A DNA stretch of 39,652 nucleotides from Parcubacteria group bacterium GW2011_GWA1_47_8 (GTDB lineage: Bacteria > Patescibacteriota > Minisyncoccia > Phycocordibacterales > UBA1550): assembly GCA_000996605.1 (NCBI GenBank), contig LCOP01000001.1, positions 1-39,652 of the forward strand, written 5' to 3'. A model generated the notes under the pieces. It saw only the letters and a program-made list of their open reading frames with translations. It ran no database searches and had not been told where the DNA came from. Position 1 is the stretch's first letter. Each line of letters opens with the position of its first letter. A program made the translations under genes and the position numbers. Below are positions 24,235 through 32,826 of the stretch, piece by piece.

Positions 24235-24290
24235 CGAGCTACACAAATCTCCAAAAGTAAGCTGGAATGGAGCTGTAGCAATTTTTTTGC

Positions 24291-24296
24291 TATAAT
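24291..24296 (+). promoter_or_regulatory. Consensus -10 (TATAAT) for the plus-strand block
   Basis: TATAAT preceded by a T-run and TTGC. It is the only strong -10 between the palindrome and the PD-(D/E)XK gene. Confidence 0.5.
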
Positions 24297-24361
24297 TTAT
24301 TCACAGCTGAATATCAGTCGACCTAACCCCTTTGGAATCCCCAAAGGATATGGTCGCAAAG

Positions 24362-24509
24362 CCCGCTAGAGATCAAAGGACTCCCAGTCAGAGTCACTCT
24401 AGCGGGTCATATCGGGAAACCGGTATGGGTATGGCCGAAAGGTTGTATCGCAATGGCTGGGAGCCTTTTGATTATCTGAAGGTTTCCGTCGTTCAAAAAC
24501 CCGCTAGAG
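24362..24509. repeat. Three copies of CCCGCTAGAG upstream of a start codon
   Basis: Direct copies lie at 24362-24371 and 24500-24509, and an inverted copy at 24397-24406. The third ends 5 bases before the ATG at 24515. The first two form an inverted pair that could fold as a hairpin in the leader RNA. Confidence 0.5.
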
Positions 24510-24514
24510 AACAT

Positions 24515-25117
24515 ATGTATAAAAGAATTCCCGTGAGTAAGCTCACGGGCACTGAACAATTTAAGAATGTAGGTTCCAAGAAATTCTCCGTGCAGGAGTT
24601 TTGGAGTTATGGATTTTCCAACCTCAACTCAAATGTCCTGCGAGGAGCACTCGCAGAATTTATCGTGGAGAACGCACTTCGGGGGAGTGAGCAAATAGAT
24701 GTTCGCAATCCATGGGGCGACTCAGACGTTATCGCGCCAGATGGAAAAAAGATTGAGGTGAAGTGTTGCTCGTATATTCAGGATTGGGATCAGAATGATT
24801 TTTCAAAAATCCTCTGGAGCGGGCTCAAAGCCAAGACCCTCTATTGGTCTTCAGCAGTTAGTGATTTCCCGAGAAGTCCTGCCGATTATAAATCGGATAT
24901 TTATGTACTCGCGCTTTTCAAACACCAAGACCACGCCACGCTCGATATCCTTGATATGAACCAGTGGTGTTTTTACGTACTTTCAAAAGACCGAATTAAA
25001 GAGTTATCCAAAAATGGGAATAGTATCTCGCTCATTCGCCTAGAAAAATTTGATATTACCCCAGTCGGCTTCACTGAAATCTCCAAAACGATAGCCGACA
25101 TTCCAGCTCTAAATTGA
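24515..25117 (+). CDS. PD-(D/E)XK-type nuclease-like protein, uncharacterised family
   Basis: 200 residues from ATG 24515. FSVQEFWSYGFSNLNSNVLRG is followed by ALAEFIVENAL (Glu48), then GDSDVIAPDGKKIEVKCCSYIQDW with Asp71, Glu81 and Lys83. This is the E-D-ExK layout of restriction-like nucleases. The second half (SDIYVLALFKHQD..LDMNQWCFYVLS) is typical of a widespread hypothetical family I recall near restriction loci. The frame is open further upstream (TTG 24332, ATG 24350 or 24425), but that part overlaps the CCCGCTAGAG repeats and adds nothing recognisable, so I prefer 24515. A perfect 8-bp hairpin (24530-24549) lies just inside the coding region. Confidence 0.6.
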   Translation: MYKRIPVSKLTGTEQFKNVGSKKFSVQEFWSYGFSNLNSNVLRGALAEFIVENALRGSEQIDVRNPWGDSDVIAPDGKKIEVKCCSYIQDWDQNDFSKILWSGLKAKTLYWSSAVSDFPRSPADYKSDIYVLALFKHQDHATLDILDMNQWCFYVLSKDRIKELSKNGNSISLIRLEKFDITPVGFTEISKTIADIPALN

Positions 25118-25165
25118 CCTTTCTTTTTGTCTCAAAATGGTGTAAACTAATGGTAAGTTAGCTTT

Positions 25166-25366
25166 ATGCCAACAAATCACGACAAAAACCTTTCCGCCCT
25201 CCCCGATATCCTGACACTCCAACAGGCGTGTGATGTTTTGAATTGCCATCCAAACACACTCCGCAGTTGGGACAACAAAGGTATTTTGAAGGCAATACGC
25301 TTTGGAGCACGGAGAGATCGTCGTTATCGTAAGGAGGATATTTTGAAAGTGCTCAATCAGAAATAA
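25166..25366 (+). CDS. Excisionase/MerR-like helix-turn-helix protein
   Basis: 66 residues. ILTLQQACDVLNCHPNTLRSWDNKGILKAIRFG, then RRYRKEDILKVL, matches the HTH_17/excisionase-type winged helix. It ends 4 bases before the helicase gene and is likely the operon's regulator, or a leftover excisionase. ATG at 25166. Confidence 0.8.
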   Translation: MPTNHDKNLSALPDILTLQQACDVLNCHPNTLRSWDNKGILKAIRFGARRDRRYRKEDILKVLNQK

Positions 25367-25370
25367 AAAT

Positions 25371-28316
25371 ATGAAGATTACCGATCAACACGCTAAATAT
25401 TTTGCATACGAGCTGACGAAGCGTTGTTCTTCCAATAGTTTGGAGAAACTTTCCTCTACACTTTCAAACGCTCAAGTTGATCTGAACCCTCATCAGATTG
25501 AGGCGGCACTTTTTGCTTTCAGGTCACCGCTCTCAAAAGGTGCGATTTTAGCCGACGAGGTTGGACTTGGTAAAACTATTGAGGCAGGACTCGTTCTCTC
25601 TCAAAAATGGGCTGAGAGAAAGAGAAACATTCTTCTAATCGTTCCTTCAAGTTTACGAAAACAATGGAACGACGAGCTATCGGAGAAATTCTTTCTACCT
25701 TCAATAATTCTTGAAGCAAGATCTTTTAATCAATACATAAAAGATGGAAATCTGAATCCATTCAATCAGGAGGATAAAATCATCATCTGCTCATACCACT
25801 TTGCTCGTTCCAAGTCTCCATATATCAAACAAACAAAATGGGATTTGGCAGTAATAGATGAGGCACACCGCCTCCGTAATGTATATAAAACAAGCAATAA
25901 GATTGCGCGTGAAATTAAAGATGCGCTGACCGAAGTCCCCAAGATTCTACTTACCGCAACCCCACTTCAAAACTCCCTACTCGAACTCTACGGACTGGTG
26001 AGTATCATTGATGATCACGTGTTTGGTGATCTAAAAAGCTTTAAAGCAAATTATGCACGGGTTTCCCGCGAGCAAGATATTTACGAAAATGAGCTCGGTC
26101 TTGTTGAGCCAAAACAAGAAATGTTTGTCGATTTACGCAACCGCTTAAAGCCAGTCTGTATTCGTACACTTCGTCGCCAGGTACTGGAATATATCAACTA
26201 TACGGAACGAAAACCTATCACGCAGGATTACGTTCCTACCGAACAGGAAGTTGAGCTTTATGACGGAATGTCTGAGTATCTTCAGCGAACAAAACTATAC
26301 GCACTTCCTTTTAGTCAGCGCCAACTCATGACTCTTATTTTGCGAAAGCTTTTGGCATCGTCTTCTTTCGCTATCGCCAGCACTTTGGATAAATTGGTAT
26401 ATAAACTCGAACAGCTAATCGTAGATACAAAAGCAAAAATACCTACTCAAGATGGTGGCATCGCCGGTATCGAACAAAACTTTGAAGCTTTTGAGGAAAT
26501 GTCCGACGAGTGGATTGATGACGAGGAGGGTGAAGATGATAAAGAAGAGAAAGAACAGAAGGCTCTTACAGAGAAAGATATTGTGCTCATGGAGCAGGAA
26601 AAAGCCGATCTAGAAAGATTCCGTAATCTAGCACAGAAAATATATACGAACTCCAAAGGGGACGCTTTGCTTACTGCCCTCAAAAAAGGTTTTGAAATGA
26701 CCGCCGAGCTAGGTGCTAAAAAGAAAGCAATCATTTTTACTGAGTCCACTATTACACAACGATACCTAGCAGAAACTCTTCTGGGTAATAATGGTTACAA
26801 AGACAAAATCGTTTTGTTTAATGGTTCAAATAACGACGATAAATCAAAAGAGATATACAAAAACTGGCTCGCAAAAAATAAGGACACTGACAAAATAACA
26901 GGATCAAAGACAGCCGACACCCGAGCGGCACTCATCGAATATTTCAAAGACGAAGCAGAAATCATGATTGCGACCGAAGCGGGAGCTGAGGGCGTGAATC
27001 TGCAATTCTGTTCATTGGTTATTAACTACGACTTACCGTGGAATCCTCAACGAATTGAACAGCGTATAGGTCGTTGCCATCGTTACGGACAGAAGCATGA
27101 TGTTGTCGTAATCAACTTCGTAAACAGAAAGAACGCCGCAGACCAACGTGTCTATGAACTGTTAGATCAGAAGTTTAAATTGTTTAAGGGTGTATTCGGT
27201 GCAAGTGACGAAGTGCTAGGTTCTATTGAATCAGGTGTTGATTTTGAAAAGCGTATTGCGGGAATCTATCAGACATGCCGTACAGCCGATGATATCAATA
27301 CCGCCTTCGATAAGCTTCAGGAAGAGATGGACGAAAGTATACAGAGTAACTTATCTGATACACGTCAAAAACTTCTGGAAAACTTTGATGCTGAAGTTCA
27401 CGAAAAGCTTAAACTCAACCAAAGAGAGAGTCAGTCATACCTTGATACCTATGAACGCTGGCTGTGGGACGTTACTCGTTACTACTTGGGGGATAATGCT
27501 GACTTTGCCGAGCATGAGTATTCTTTTTCTCTCAAAGTAAATCCTTTTCAAAATGAGGACATAGATCCAGGTCCATACAAGATCGGTAAAAATGTGGAAG
27601 ACGCGCACGTCTATCGCCCCGGGCACTCCTTGGCACAAAGAATATTGAATGAGGTTAAAAACAAACAGATTGAGTCTGCTGAGATTGTTTTTGATTATTC
27701 AAATCACTCGTCTATTATTTCCGTACTAGAACCACTTGTCGGTAAACATGGAACCTTAAAAGTTTCTAACTACACTGTTGAGGCTTTTGAAAAGGAAGAT
27801 GCGGTTGTCGTGTCTGCGCTCGATAATAATGGAGAGCCTATTGAAAGAGACATAATTAAGAAACTATTCTCGCTTTCTGCTCAATCAGTTACACCTAAAG
27901 CGCTGTCACCTGAAGAGTCCACGAAGCTAGATGAGCTTGAGCAACAAACTATCTCTATAATTTCTGGGCAGATCGCAGAAAGAAACAGTGAGTTTTTTGA
28001 TGACGAAGTAGATAAACTCGATAACTGGTCAGATGATGTAAAGAAAGGTCTCGAGCTTGATCTAAGGAAGCTTGATATTGATATCAAGACAGCCAAAACA
28101 AATGCCAAAAAAATTGTTAATCTTGAGGAGAAGCTCAAGGCTCAGCGGGAAATCAAGGATTCCGAGAAAAAACGTAATGAGATGCGTAGAAAGTTATATG
28201 AGGCACAGGACGAGGTAGAGATTAAAAAAGAAAAGTTACTGGAAGGAATAGAAGCTCAGCTAAAGCAGAAGTCACAGATAGAAACATTATTTACAATCAG
28301 CTGGAAAATCATTTAA
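25371..28316 (+). CDS. SNF2/RapA-like DEAH helicase of a restriction-type locus
   Basis: 981 residues. Lobe 1 has ADEVGLGKT (Walker A, residues 61-69), VIDEAHRLRN (DEAH at 163-166) and LLTATPLQN. An acidic insert (about 388-405, mostly Asp/Glu) separates it from lobe 2, which has IMIATEAGAEGVNLQFC and QRIGRCHRYGQ. The last ~100 residues are a charged coiled coil. No nuclease motif is seen. It sits 5 bases ahead of a type III-like Mod gene and within 2 kb of Res. SNF2 helicases pair with methyltransferases in class 1 DISARM (DrmD/DrmMI), but drmA, drmB and drmC are absent here. A DNA-translocating role in restriction is inferred. Confidence 0.85.
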   Translation: MKITDQHAKYFAYELTKRCSSNSLEKLSSTLSNAQVDLNPHQIEAALFAFRSPLSKGAILADEVGLGKTIEAGLVLSQKWAERKRNILLIVPSSLRKQWNDELSEKFFLPSIILEARSFNQYIKDGNLNPFNQEDKIIICSYHFARSKSPYIKQTKWDLAVIDEAHRLRNVYKTSNKIAREIKDALTEVPKILLTATPLQNSLLELYGLVSIIDDHVFGDLKSFKANYARVSREQDIYENELGLVEPKQEMFVDLRNRLKPVCIRTLRRQVLEYINYTERKPITQDYVPTEQEVELYDGMSEYLQRTKLYALPFSQRQLMTLILRKLLASSSFAIASTLDKLVYKLEQLIVDTKAKIPTQDGGIAGIEQNFEAFEEMSDEWIDDEEGEDDKEEKEQKALTEKDIVLMEQEKADLERFRNLAQKIYTNSKGDALLTALKKGFEMTAELGAKKKAIIFTESTITQRYLAETLLGNNGYKDKIVLFNGSNNDDKSKEIYKNWLAKNKDTDKITGSKTADTRAALIEYFKDEAEIMIATEAGAEGVNLQFCSLVINYDLPWNPQRIEQRIGRCHRYGQKHDVVVINFVNRKNAADQRVYELLDQKFKLFKGVFGASDEVLGSIESGVDFEKRIAGIYQTCRTADDINTAFDKLQEEMDESIQSNLSDTRQKLLENFDAEVHEKLKLNQRESQSYLDTYERWLWDVTRYYLGDNADFAEHEYSFSLKVNPFQNEDIDPGPYKIGKNVEDAHVYRPGHSLAQRILNEVKNKQIESAEIVFDYSNHSSIISVLEPLVGKHGTLKVSNYTVEAFEKEDAVVVSALDNNGEPIERDIIKKLFSLSAQSVTPKALSPEESTKLDELEQQTISIISGQIAERNSEFFDDEVDKLDNWSDDVKKGLELDLRKLDIDIKTAKTNAKKIVNLEEKLKAQREIKDSEKKRNEMRRKLYEAQDEVEIKKEKLLEGIEAQLKQKSQIETLFTISWKII

Positions 28317-28321
28317 CAATT

Positions 28322-29983
28322 ATGAGCAATAACAAACAAAAACTAGAGCTTACATGGATCGGGAAAAACAATCCCGAGTATGATATTGCCAATATTGAAC
28401 CGCGCATTTTAGAAGAGCGGACTGATTTATCGTATGGCGACAAAGATACCGAGAATATGATTATTCACGGTGATAACCTCCTGGCTCTTAAAGCTCTTCT
28501 ACCAGAATACGAAGGTAAGGTGAAATGTATTTATATTGATCCACCATACAATACTGGTAATGCTTTTGAGCATTACGACGACAGTGTTGAGCATTCCACA
28601 TGGCTCTCACTTATGAAGCCGAGGCTTGAATTGCTAAGGGCCCTTTTGGGTGACGATGGAAGTATTTGGATTTCAATAGATGAAAAGGAAGCCCATTACC
28701 TAAAAGTGTTGTGCGATGAAGTTTTTGGAAGAAATAATTTTATTATTCAAACAACAATTAAAAGGGGTTCGGCAACAGGTCATAAAGCAATTAACCCCAC
28801 CCCTGTTCAGGTTTGCGACCTAATGTTGTGTTATGCAAAAAGCAAAGAAAATTGGATTTATAAGCCAGTTTATCAAGAGCGAGATTATGACAAAGCATAC
28901 TCTCAGTATATTGAAAACTATGAAGAGGGTTTTGAAAACTGGAAATTTGTTTCACTTAAGGAAATTCTTAAAAAAGATAATCTTAAAATAGAGACGGCAT
29001 TAAAAAACTTTCCCGAGCGCATTATAAGATTTGCGCAACCAGATTATAAGGGAGTTGGGCAAGAAACAAGGGATTATATCGATCTTTCTAAAAAAGAACC
29101 GAGTAAGATACACAAACAATCCAGAGAGGGCTACCCAGATATTTATTTGATAAATGGAAACAGAATTTTGTTTTACAAAGACAAGATGAAAGAAATAAAT
29201 GGGTCATTTGTGACGGCAGAACTTGTAACTAATCTTTGGACTGATATGAACTATCAAGGAATTGCAAGCGAAGGAGACGTGGTATTCCTAAAAAGTAAAA
29301 AACCAGAGCTTCAAATAAAAAGGATTTTAGAAATGTCTACTCAATCAGGAGATACCGTTCTCGACTCATTCCTTGGTTCTGGAACAACTTCAGCCGCCGC
29401 CCACAAAATGAATAGAAAATATATAGGTATTGAAATGGGAGAACATGCTTACACACATGTACACAAAAGGATGAAAAATGTTGTAGACGGCATTGATCAA
29501 AGTGGAATAAGCAAAGCTATGAAATGGCAAGGTGGGGGTGGATTTAAGTTTTATGAACTTGCGCCAAGTTTCGTAGTGATTGATGAATTTGGTAATCCGG
29601 TGATTGATAGCTACTACAATGACACTAAGCTCATCCGCGCGATGTGTAAGCTAACCAACTACACGTTTGCCCCAAGCCCTGCTGTCTACTGGAAGCACGG
29701 TAAAGGCCAAGGCAACAATAGTATTTATGTAACAACCCAGATGCTTTCTGTGGCAATGGTTCAACAGATTGTGAGTCATCTTGGTGCAAACGAGACACTC
29801 CTCATCTGTCCAAAGAAATTTGAACCTGGATGTGAGAAGGTAGATAACCGTATCACTATCAAAAAGATACCGCAGTCAATTTTGAAGGCGTGCCAATTTG
29901 GAAAGAAAGAATACCTGCTTCCTATCAAAGAACGAGCGATGGAAGAAGTTGACGAAGACGAAGTTGATTCTGACGAAAACTAA
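28322..29983 (+). CDS. Type III restriction system DNA methyltransferase (Mod-like)
   Basis: 553 residues. Motif IV is YIDPPYNTGNAFEHYDDS near residue 77. Motif I is VLDSFLGSGTTSAAAHK near residue 347, the order of beta-class type III Mod proteins. The stretch between (about 130-330) would be the target recognition domain. The C-terminal ~170 residues (from GGGFKFYELAPSF) are an extension ending in an acidic tail (EEVDEDEVDSDEN). It methylates adenine and supplies specificity for the adjacent Res subunit. The start is 5 bases after the helicase stop. Confidence 0.9.
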   Translation: MSNNKQKLELTWIGKNNPEYDIANIEPRILEERTDLSYGDKDTENMIIHGDNLLALKALLPEYEGKVKCIYIDPPYNTGNAFEHYDDSVEHSTWLSLMKPRLELLRALLGDDGSIWISIDEKEAHYLKVLCDEVFGRNNFIIQTTIKRGSATGHKAINPTPVQVCDLMLCYAKSKENWIYKPVYQERDYDKAYSQYIENYEEGFENWKFVSLKEILKKDNLKIETALKNFPERIIRFAQPDYKGVGQETRDYIDLSKKEPSKIHKQSREGYPDIYLINGNRILFYKDKMKEINGSFVTAELVTNLWTDMNYQGIASEGDVVFLKSKKPELQIKRILEMSTQSGDTVLDSFLGSGTTSAAAHKMNRKYIGIEMGEHAYTHVHKRMKNVVDGIDQSGISKAMKWQGGGGFKFYELAPSFVVIDEFGNPVIDSYYNDTKLIRAMCKLTNYTFAPSPAVYWKHGKGQGNNSIYVTTQMLSVAMVQQIVSHLGANETLLICPKKFEPGCEKVDNRITIKKIPQSILKACQFGKKEYLLPIKERAMEEVDEDEVDSDEN

Positions 29984-29984
29984 T

Positions 29985-32795
29985 ATGTCTACTTTTATGA
30001 ACCGAGAACAAGCCCTGCAATACATAACAAACGCAATGAGTTTGCGAGATCCTCAAGAAAAAAGCTTGGTGTTTTTTGCTGACTACCTAGAAGGAGATGC
30101 TGGCAAAAAGGTATTGGCGAGAATGAAGAAAGAAAATCGTGGAAGCGTCGAGGATATTGAGGCTTCGACCAAAGAGTACTCTCAAGCAATACCCGACCTG
30201 AGACAGTTTCAATCTTTCGAACGAACCTTCCCTGCATATACCTTTGCACTGGCTACTGGTGTGGGCAAAACTCGTCTTATGGGTGCCTTTGTAGCGTATC
30301 TCTACCTTGTTTACGGTATACAGCATTTTATGATCGTTGCCCCGGGCAATACCATCTATCGCAAGTTGGTAGATGATTTCAGCAAAGCCAACAATCCCAA
30401 GTATGTTTTTCGAGGAATTGAAGAGCTTACGACTTCGAATGTAAAAGTTATCACCAAGGACAACTATGCCCAAAGCCAGATGGCGCAACTTTTTGCAAAC
30501 AAGATAGAAATTAACATTTTCAATATTCAGCAATTTGCGCAAAAGGATATAGAGAAAGAAAAAGGTATTACCAAGTTTAGTGAAATGCTCGGGGAATCAT
30601 ATTTTGAATATCTTAGTTCTCTCGATGATCTTGTTGTATTGATGGATGAATCGCACCACTACCATGCCGATGCGGCAATGGGTTCGCTTGACCGTATAAA
30701 CCCTTTGTTTGGACTTGAATTTACTGCTACGCCCTATCTTGCTCCGACGAGTACAAAGAAAGGCACGGGGCTTATTCTCAAGAAAAATATCTTCTACGCA
30801 TATAATCTTGGAAATGCTATTCGGGACGGGTATGTAAAAGATCCGTGGGTAGGCACAGAAGCCGATGTTGATTTTGGCCAGTGGGATGCGGAGTCCATAG
30901 AAACCGATGCTCGTAAACTACAGCTCGCCGCCTTTTTTCATGAACGCACGAAAGTTGCTTTGAAAGAATACGCTATTGAAAACAATAGACATGAAGTAAA
31001 GCCCGTCATGCTTGTTGTGGCAAAGGATACTGCCCACGCGAGTGCATTGCGTATGTTGATTGATAGCGAACAGTTTAGAGGTGGTGCGTATAAGGGCAAG
31101 GTAATCGAAGTTCATACAAAAACAAAAGGCGACGAAGCGGATGAGACAATTGAAAAGCTTATATCACTTGAACACCCAGATAACATCGTGGAAATTGTCA
31201 TCCATGTAAATATGCTCAAGGAGGGGTGGGATGTTGCTAATATTTATACGATTGCACCAATAAGGTCTTCGGTGGCACAAATTTTAACTGAGCAAACAAT
31301 TGGTCGCGGACTTCGCCTGCCCTACGGAGAAAAGACGGGAAATAAAAATGTTGATCGTGTAATGATTGTTGCCCATGACAATTACGCAAAAGTGATTGAG
31401 GAGGCACAACACTCCAAGCTTATTCAGCCGTCAAACATTGAAAGCATTTCGACTGATGACACAAAGGTGGTAAGAGAAGTTATTGAAGTGCAATCTGTTT
31501 TTGTCACTAATATTCAAGAGCAAATCAAAGCGAGCGGAAGTCTCATGCAGGAAATTGAAGCGCAGGCAACAAAAGCAGTTAATGCTGTCATGTCGGAGGA
31601 CACTCCAGAAGATGTGAAGATAGCGACAATACAAAACAAAGTGCGGGAGATAGTCGAGATAACAGCGAAAAATGAAGCGGTAAAAATGGGTTCTGTCGAG
31701 GTTGGAAGTACCGCATACGAAGAAGGGTCTTTGTTTAATATTTTGAGTGAACCTGCAAAGAAAGAGCTTGAAGATATTGGGCGTGTTTCGAGACAAACCA
31801 TCGAGGTTCGTAACATTCCTATTCCTAGGTTAATGCTTACGCCTCATTACGGTGAACTCACGATTGATAATTTTGACTTAGATATAACAAAATTAAGTAA
31901 ATTTGCTACGGACGCCTCGATTCTTGAACAGGCGTTACAAGGAAAGGAAGAGAAGGACTTATTCGGCGTAGCTTATCAAGGTCATCGCGAGACTGAGCTC
32001 ACTCGTGTTTCAAGTCTCGGTGAAGGCCGTGCGCAAAGCCCAGAAAATACTATCATCTCAGCTCTCCTTGATTTTCCACTTGTTGATTACGATGAGCAGA
32101 GAGAATTATTGCTCAAACTTTCAAATCAGGCGGTTGCATACTACAAGTCATTTGTTAGCGATACAAGCGCACTCAAAATGATGGTGGAAAATAATTTTCG
32201 CCAGATTGCCAAAGAGATATACGATCAGATATTAACCCACAAAGAGTTTAAGTCTGAGAGTTATTTGGAGTCTAGTATTCGTGAGCCAAAACCGTACTTG
32301 GAGCAATACAATATTTCACGAAGCTTCGATGAGAAGCCTGTTACTTTGGAATCTCAACTTGATCGTTTCTCAAGAGATAAAATCTATACAGGATTTAGCA
32401 AAGCGTGTCACTCAATGTACAGATTCGATTCTTCGGATGAAGTACGGATGGCGTACCTTCTTGATAAAGAACCGTCGGTAGAAGATTGGCTTCGCCCCGC
32501 TCCAAATCAATTTGAAGGACTCTACTGGCGTGATGCGGAGGGAAACTCACAACACCGTTATGAGCCAGATTTCGTAGTGGAGTTCAAGAATGAAATTGTG
32601 ATGATTGAAGTTAAGCCAGGTGTAGAAGCAAAAAACCTAGACGTACAAGAGAAAAAGAAAACCGCTGATAAGTATTGCGAGCTTGTTTCAAAGAATGTTG
32701 GCAAATACGGGATCACCAAGCCGTGGCGGTATGTCATTACCCCTACGGAAAAAATCACTGTTAGTTCTACAGTGGAAGGGTTATTAAAGCTATGA
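29985..32795 (+). CDS. Type III restriction enzyme Res subunit
   Basis: 936 residues from ATG 29985, one base after the Mod stop; the frame is open further upstream inside mod but starts best here. SF2 helicase motifs: ALATGVGKTRLMG (Walker A), VLMDESHHYH (DESH box), EFTATPY, and TIGRGLRLPYG (motif VI). The C-terminus carries a PD-(D/E)XK endonuclease: YEPDFVVEFKNEIVMIEVKPG (Asp, Glu-x-Lys). All parts needed for ATP-dependent cleavage appear intact. Confidence 0.9.
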   Translation: MSTFMNREQALQYITNAMSLRDPQEKSLVFFADYLEGDAGKKVLARMKKENRGSVEDIEASTKEYSQAIPDLRQFQSFERTFPAYTFALATGVGKTRLMGAFVAYLYLVYGIQHFMIVAPGNTIYRKLVDDFSKANNPKYVFRGIEELTTSNVKVITKDNYAQSQMAQLFANKIEINIFNIQQFAQKDIEKEKGITKFSEMLGESYFEYLSSLDDLVVLMDESHHYHADAAMGSLDRINPLFGLEFTATPYLAPTSTKKGTGLILKKNIFYAYNLGNAIRDGYVKDPWVGTEADVDFGQWDAESIETDARKLQLAAFFHERTKVALKEYAIENNRHEVKPVMLVVAKDTAHASALRMLIDSEQFRGGAYKGKVIEVHTKTKGDEADETIEKLISLEHPDNIVEIVIHVNMLKEGWDVANIYTIAPIRSSVAQILTEQTIGRGLRLPYGEKTGNKNVDRVMIVAHDNYAKVIEEAQHSKLIQPSNIESISTDDTKVVREVIEVQSVFVTNIQEQIKASGSLMQEIEAQATKAVNAVMSEDTPEDVKIATIQNKVREIVEITAKNEAVKMGSVEVGSTAYEEGSLFNILSEPAKKELEDIGRVSRQTIEVRNIPIPRLMLTPHYGELTIDNFDLDITKLSKFATDASILEQALQGKEEKDLFGVAYQGHRETELTRVSSLGEGRAQSPENTIISALLDFPLVDYDEQRELLLKLSNQAVAYYKSFVSDTSALKMMVENNFRQIAKEIYDQILTHKEFKSESYLESSIREPKPYLEQYNISRSFDEKPVTLESQLDRFSRDKIYTGFSKACHSMYRFDSSDEVRMAYLLDKEPSVEDWLRPAPNQFEGLYWRDAEGNSQHRYEPDFVVEFKNEIVMIEVKPGVEAKNLDVQEKKKTADKYCELVSKNVGKYGITKPWRYVITPTEKITVSSTVEGLLKL

Positions 32796-32802
32796 TCAAA
32801 AA

Positions 32803-32808
32803 TATACT
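32803..32808 (+). promoter_or_regulatory. Possible -10 box for the membrane-protein/portal-like pair
   Basis: TATACT lies just after the Res stop codon and 18 bases before ATG 32827. It suggests the next two genes can be transcribed separately. Confidence 0.35.
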
Positions 32809-32826
32809 CACAACATTGGGCACCTA

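Larger units (their letters stand above)
23901..24514. other. 614-base non-coding region with clustered dyads
   Basis: This gap separates the divergent phage and defence blocks. It contains a minus-strand terminator hairpin (23938-23962), three dyads (24094-24114, 24159-24179, 24213-24234), a -10 box (24291-24296), and three copies of CCCGCTAGAG. A 123-residue plus-strand frame from 23998 has no domain and appears to be spurious. Confidence 0.55.

Noticed and set aside
23998..24369. 123-residue plus-strand open frame ahead of the defence block
   Set aside because: It has no motif, unusual composition, and runs through three dyads and a promoter; the region reads as regulatory.
25371..32795. 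Complete DISARM or BREX system
   Set aside because: No drmA, drmB, drmC, brxC, pglZ or brxL-like gene is visible; only the SNF2/methyltransferase pairing is shared with DISARM.
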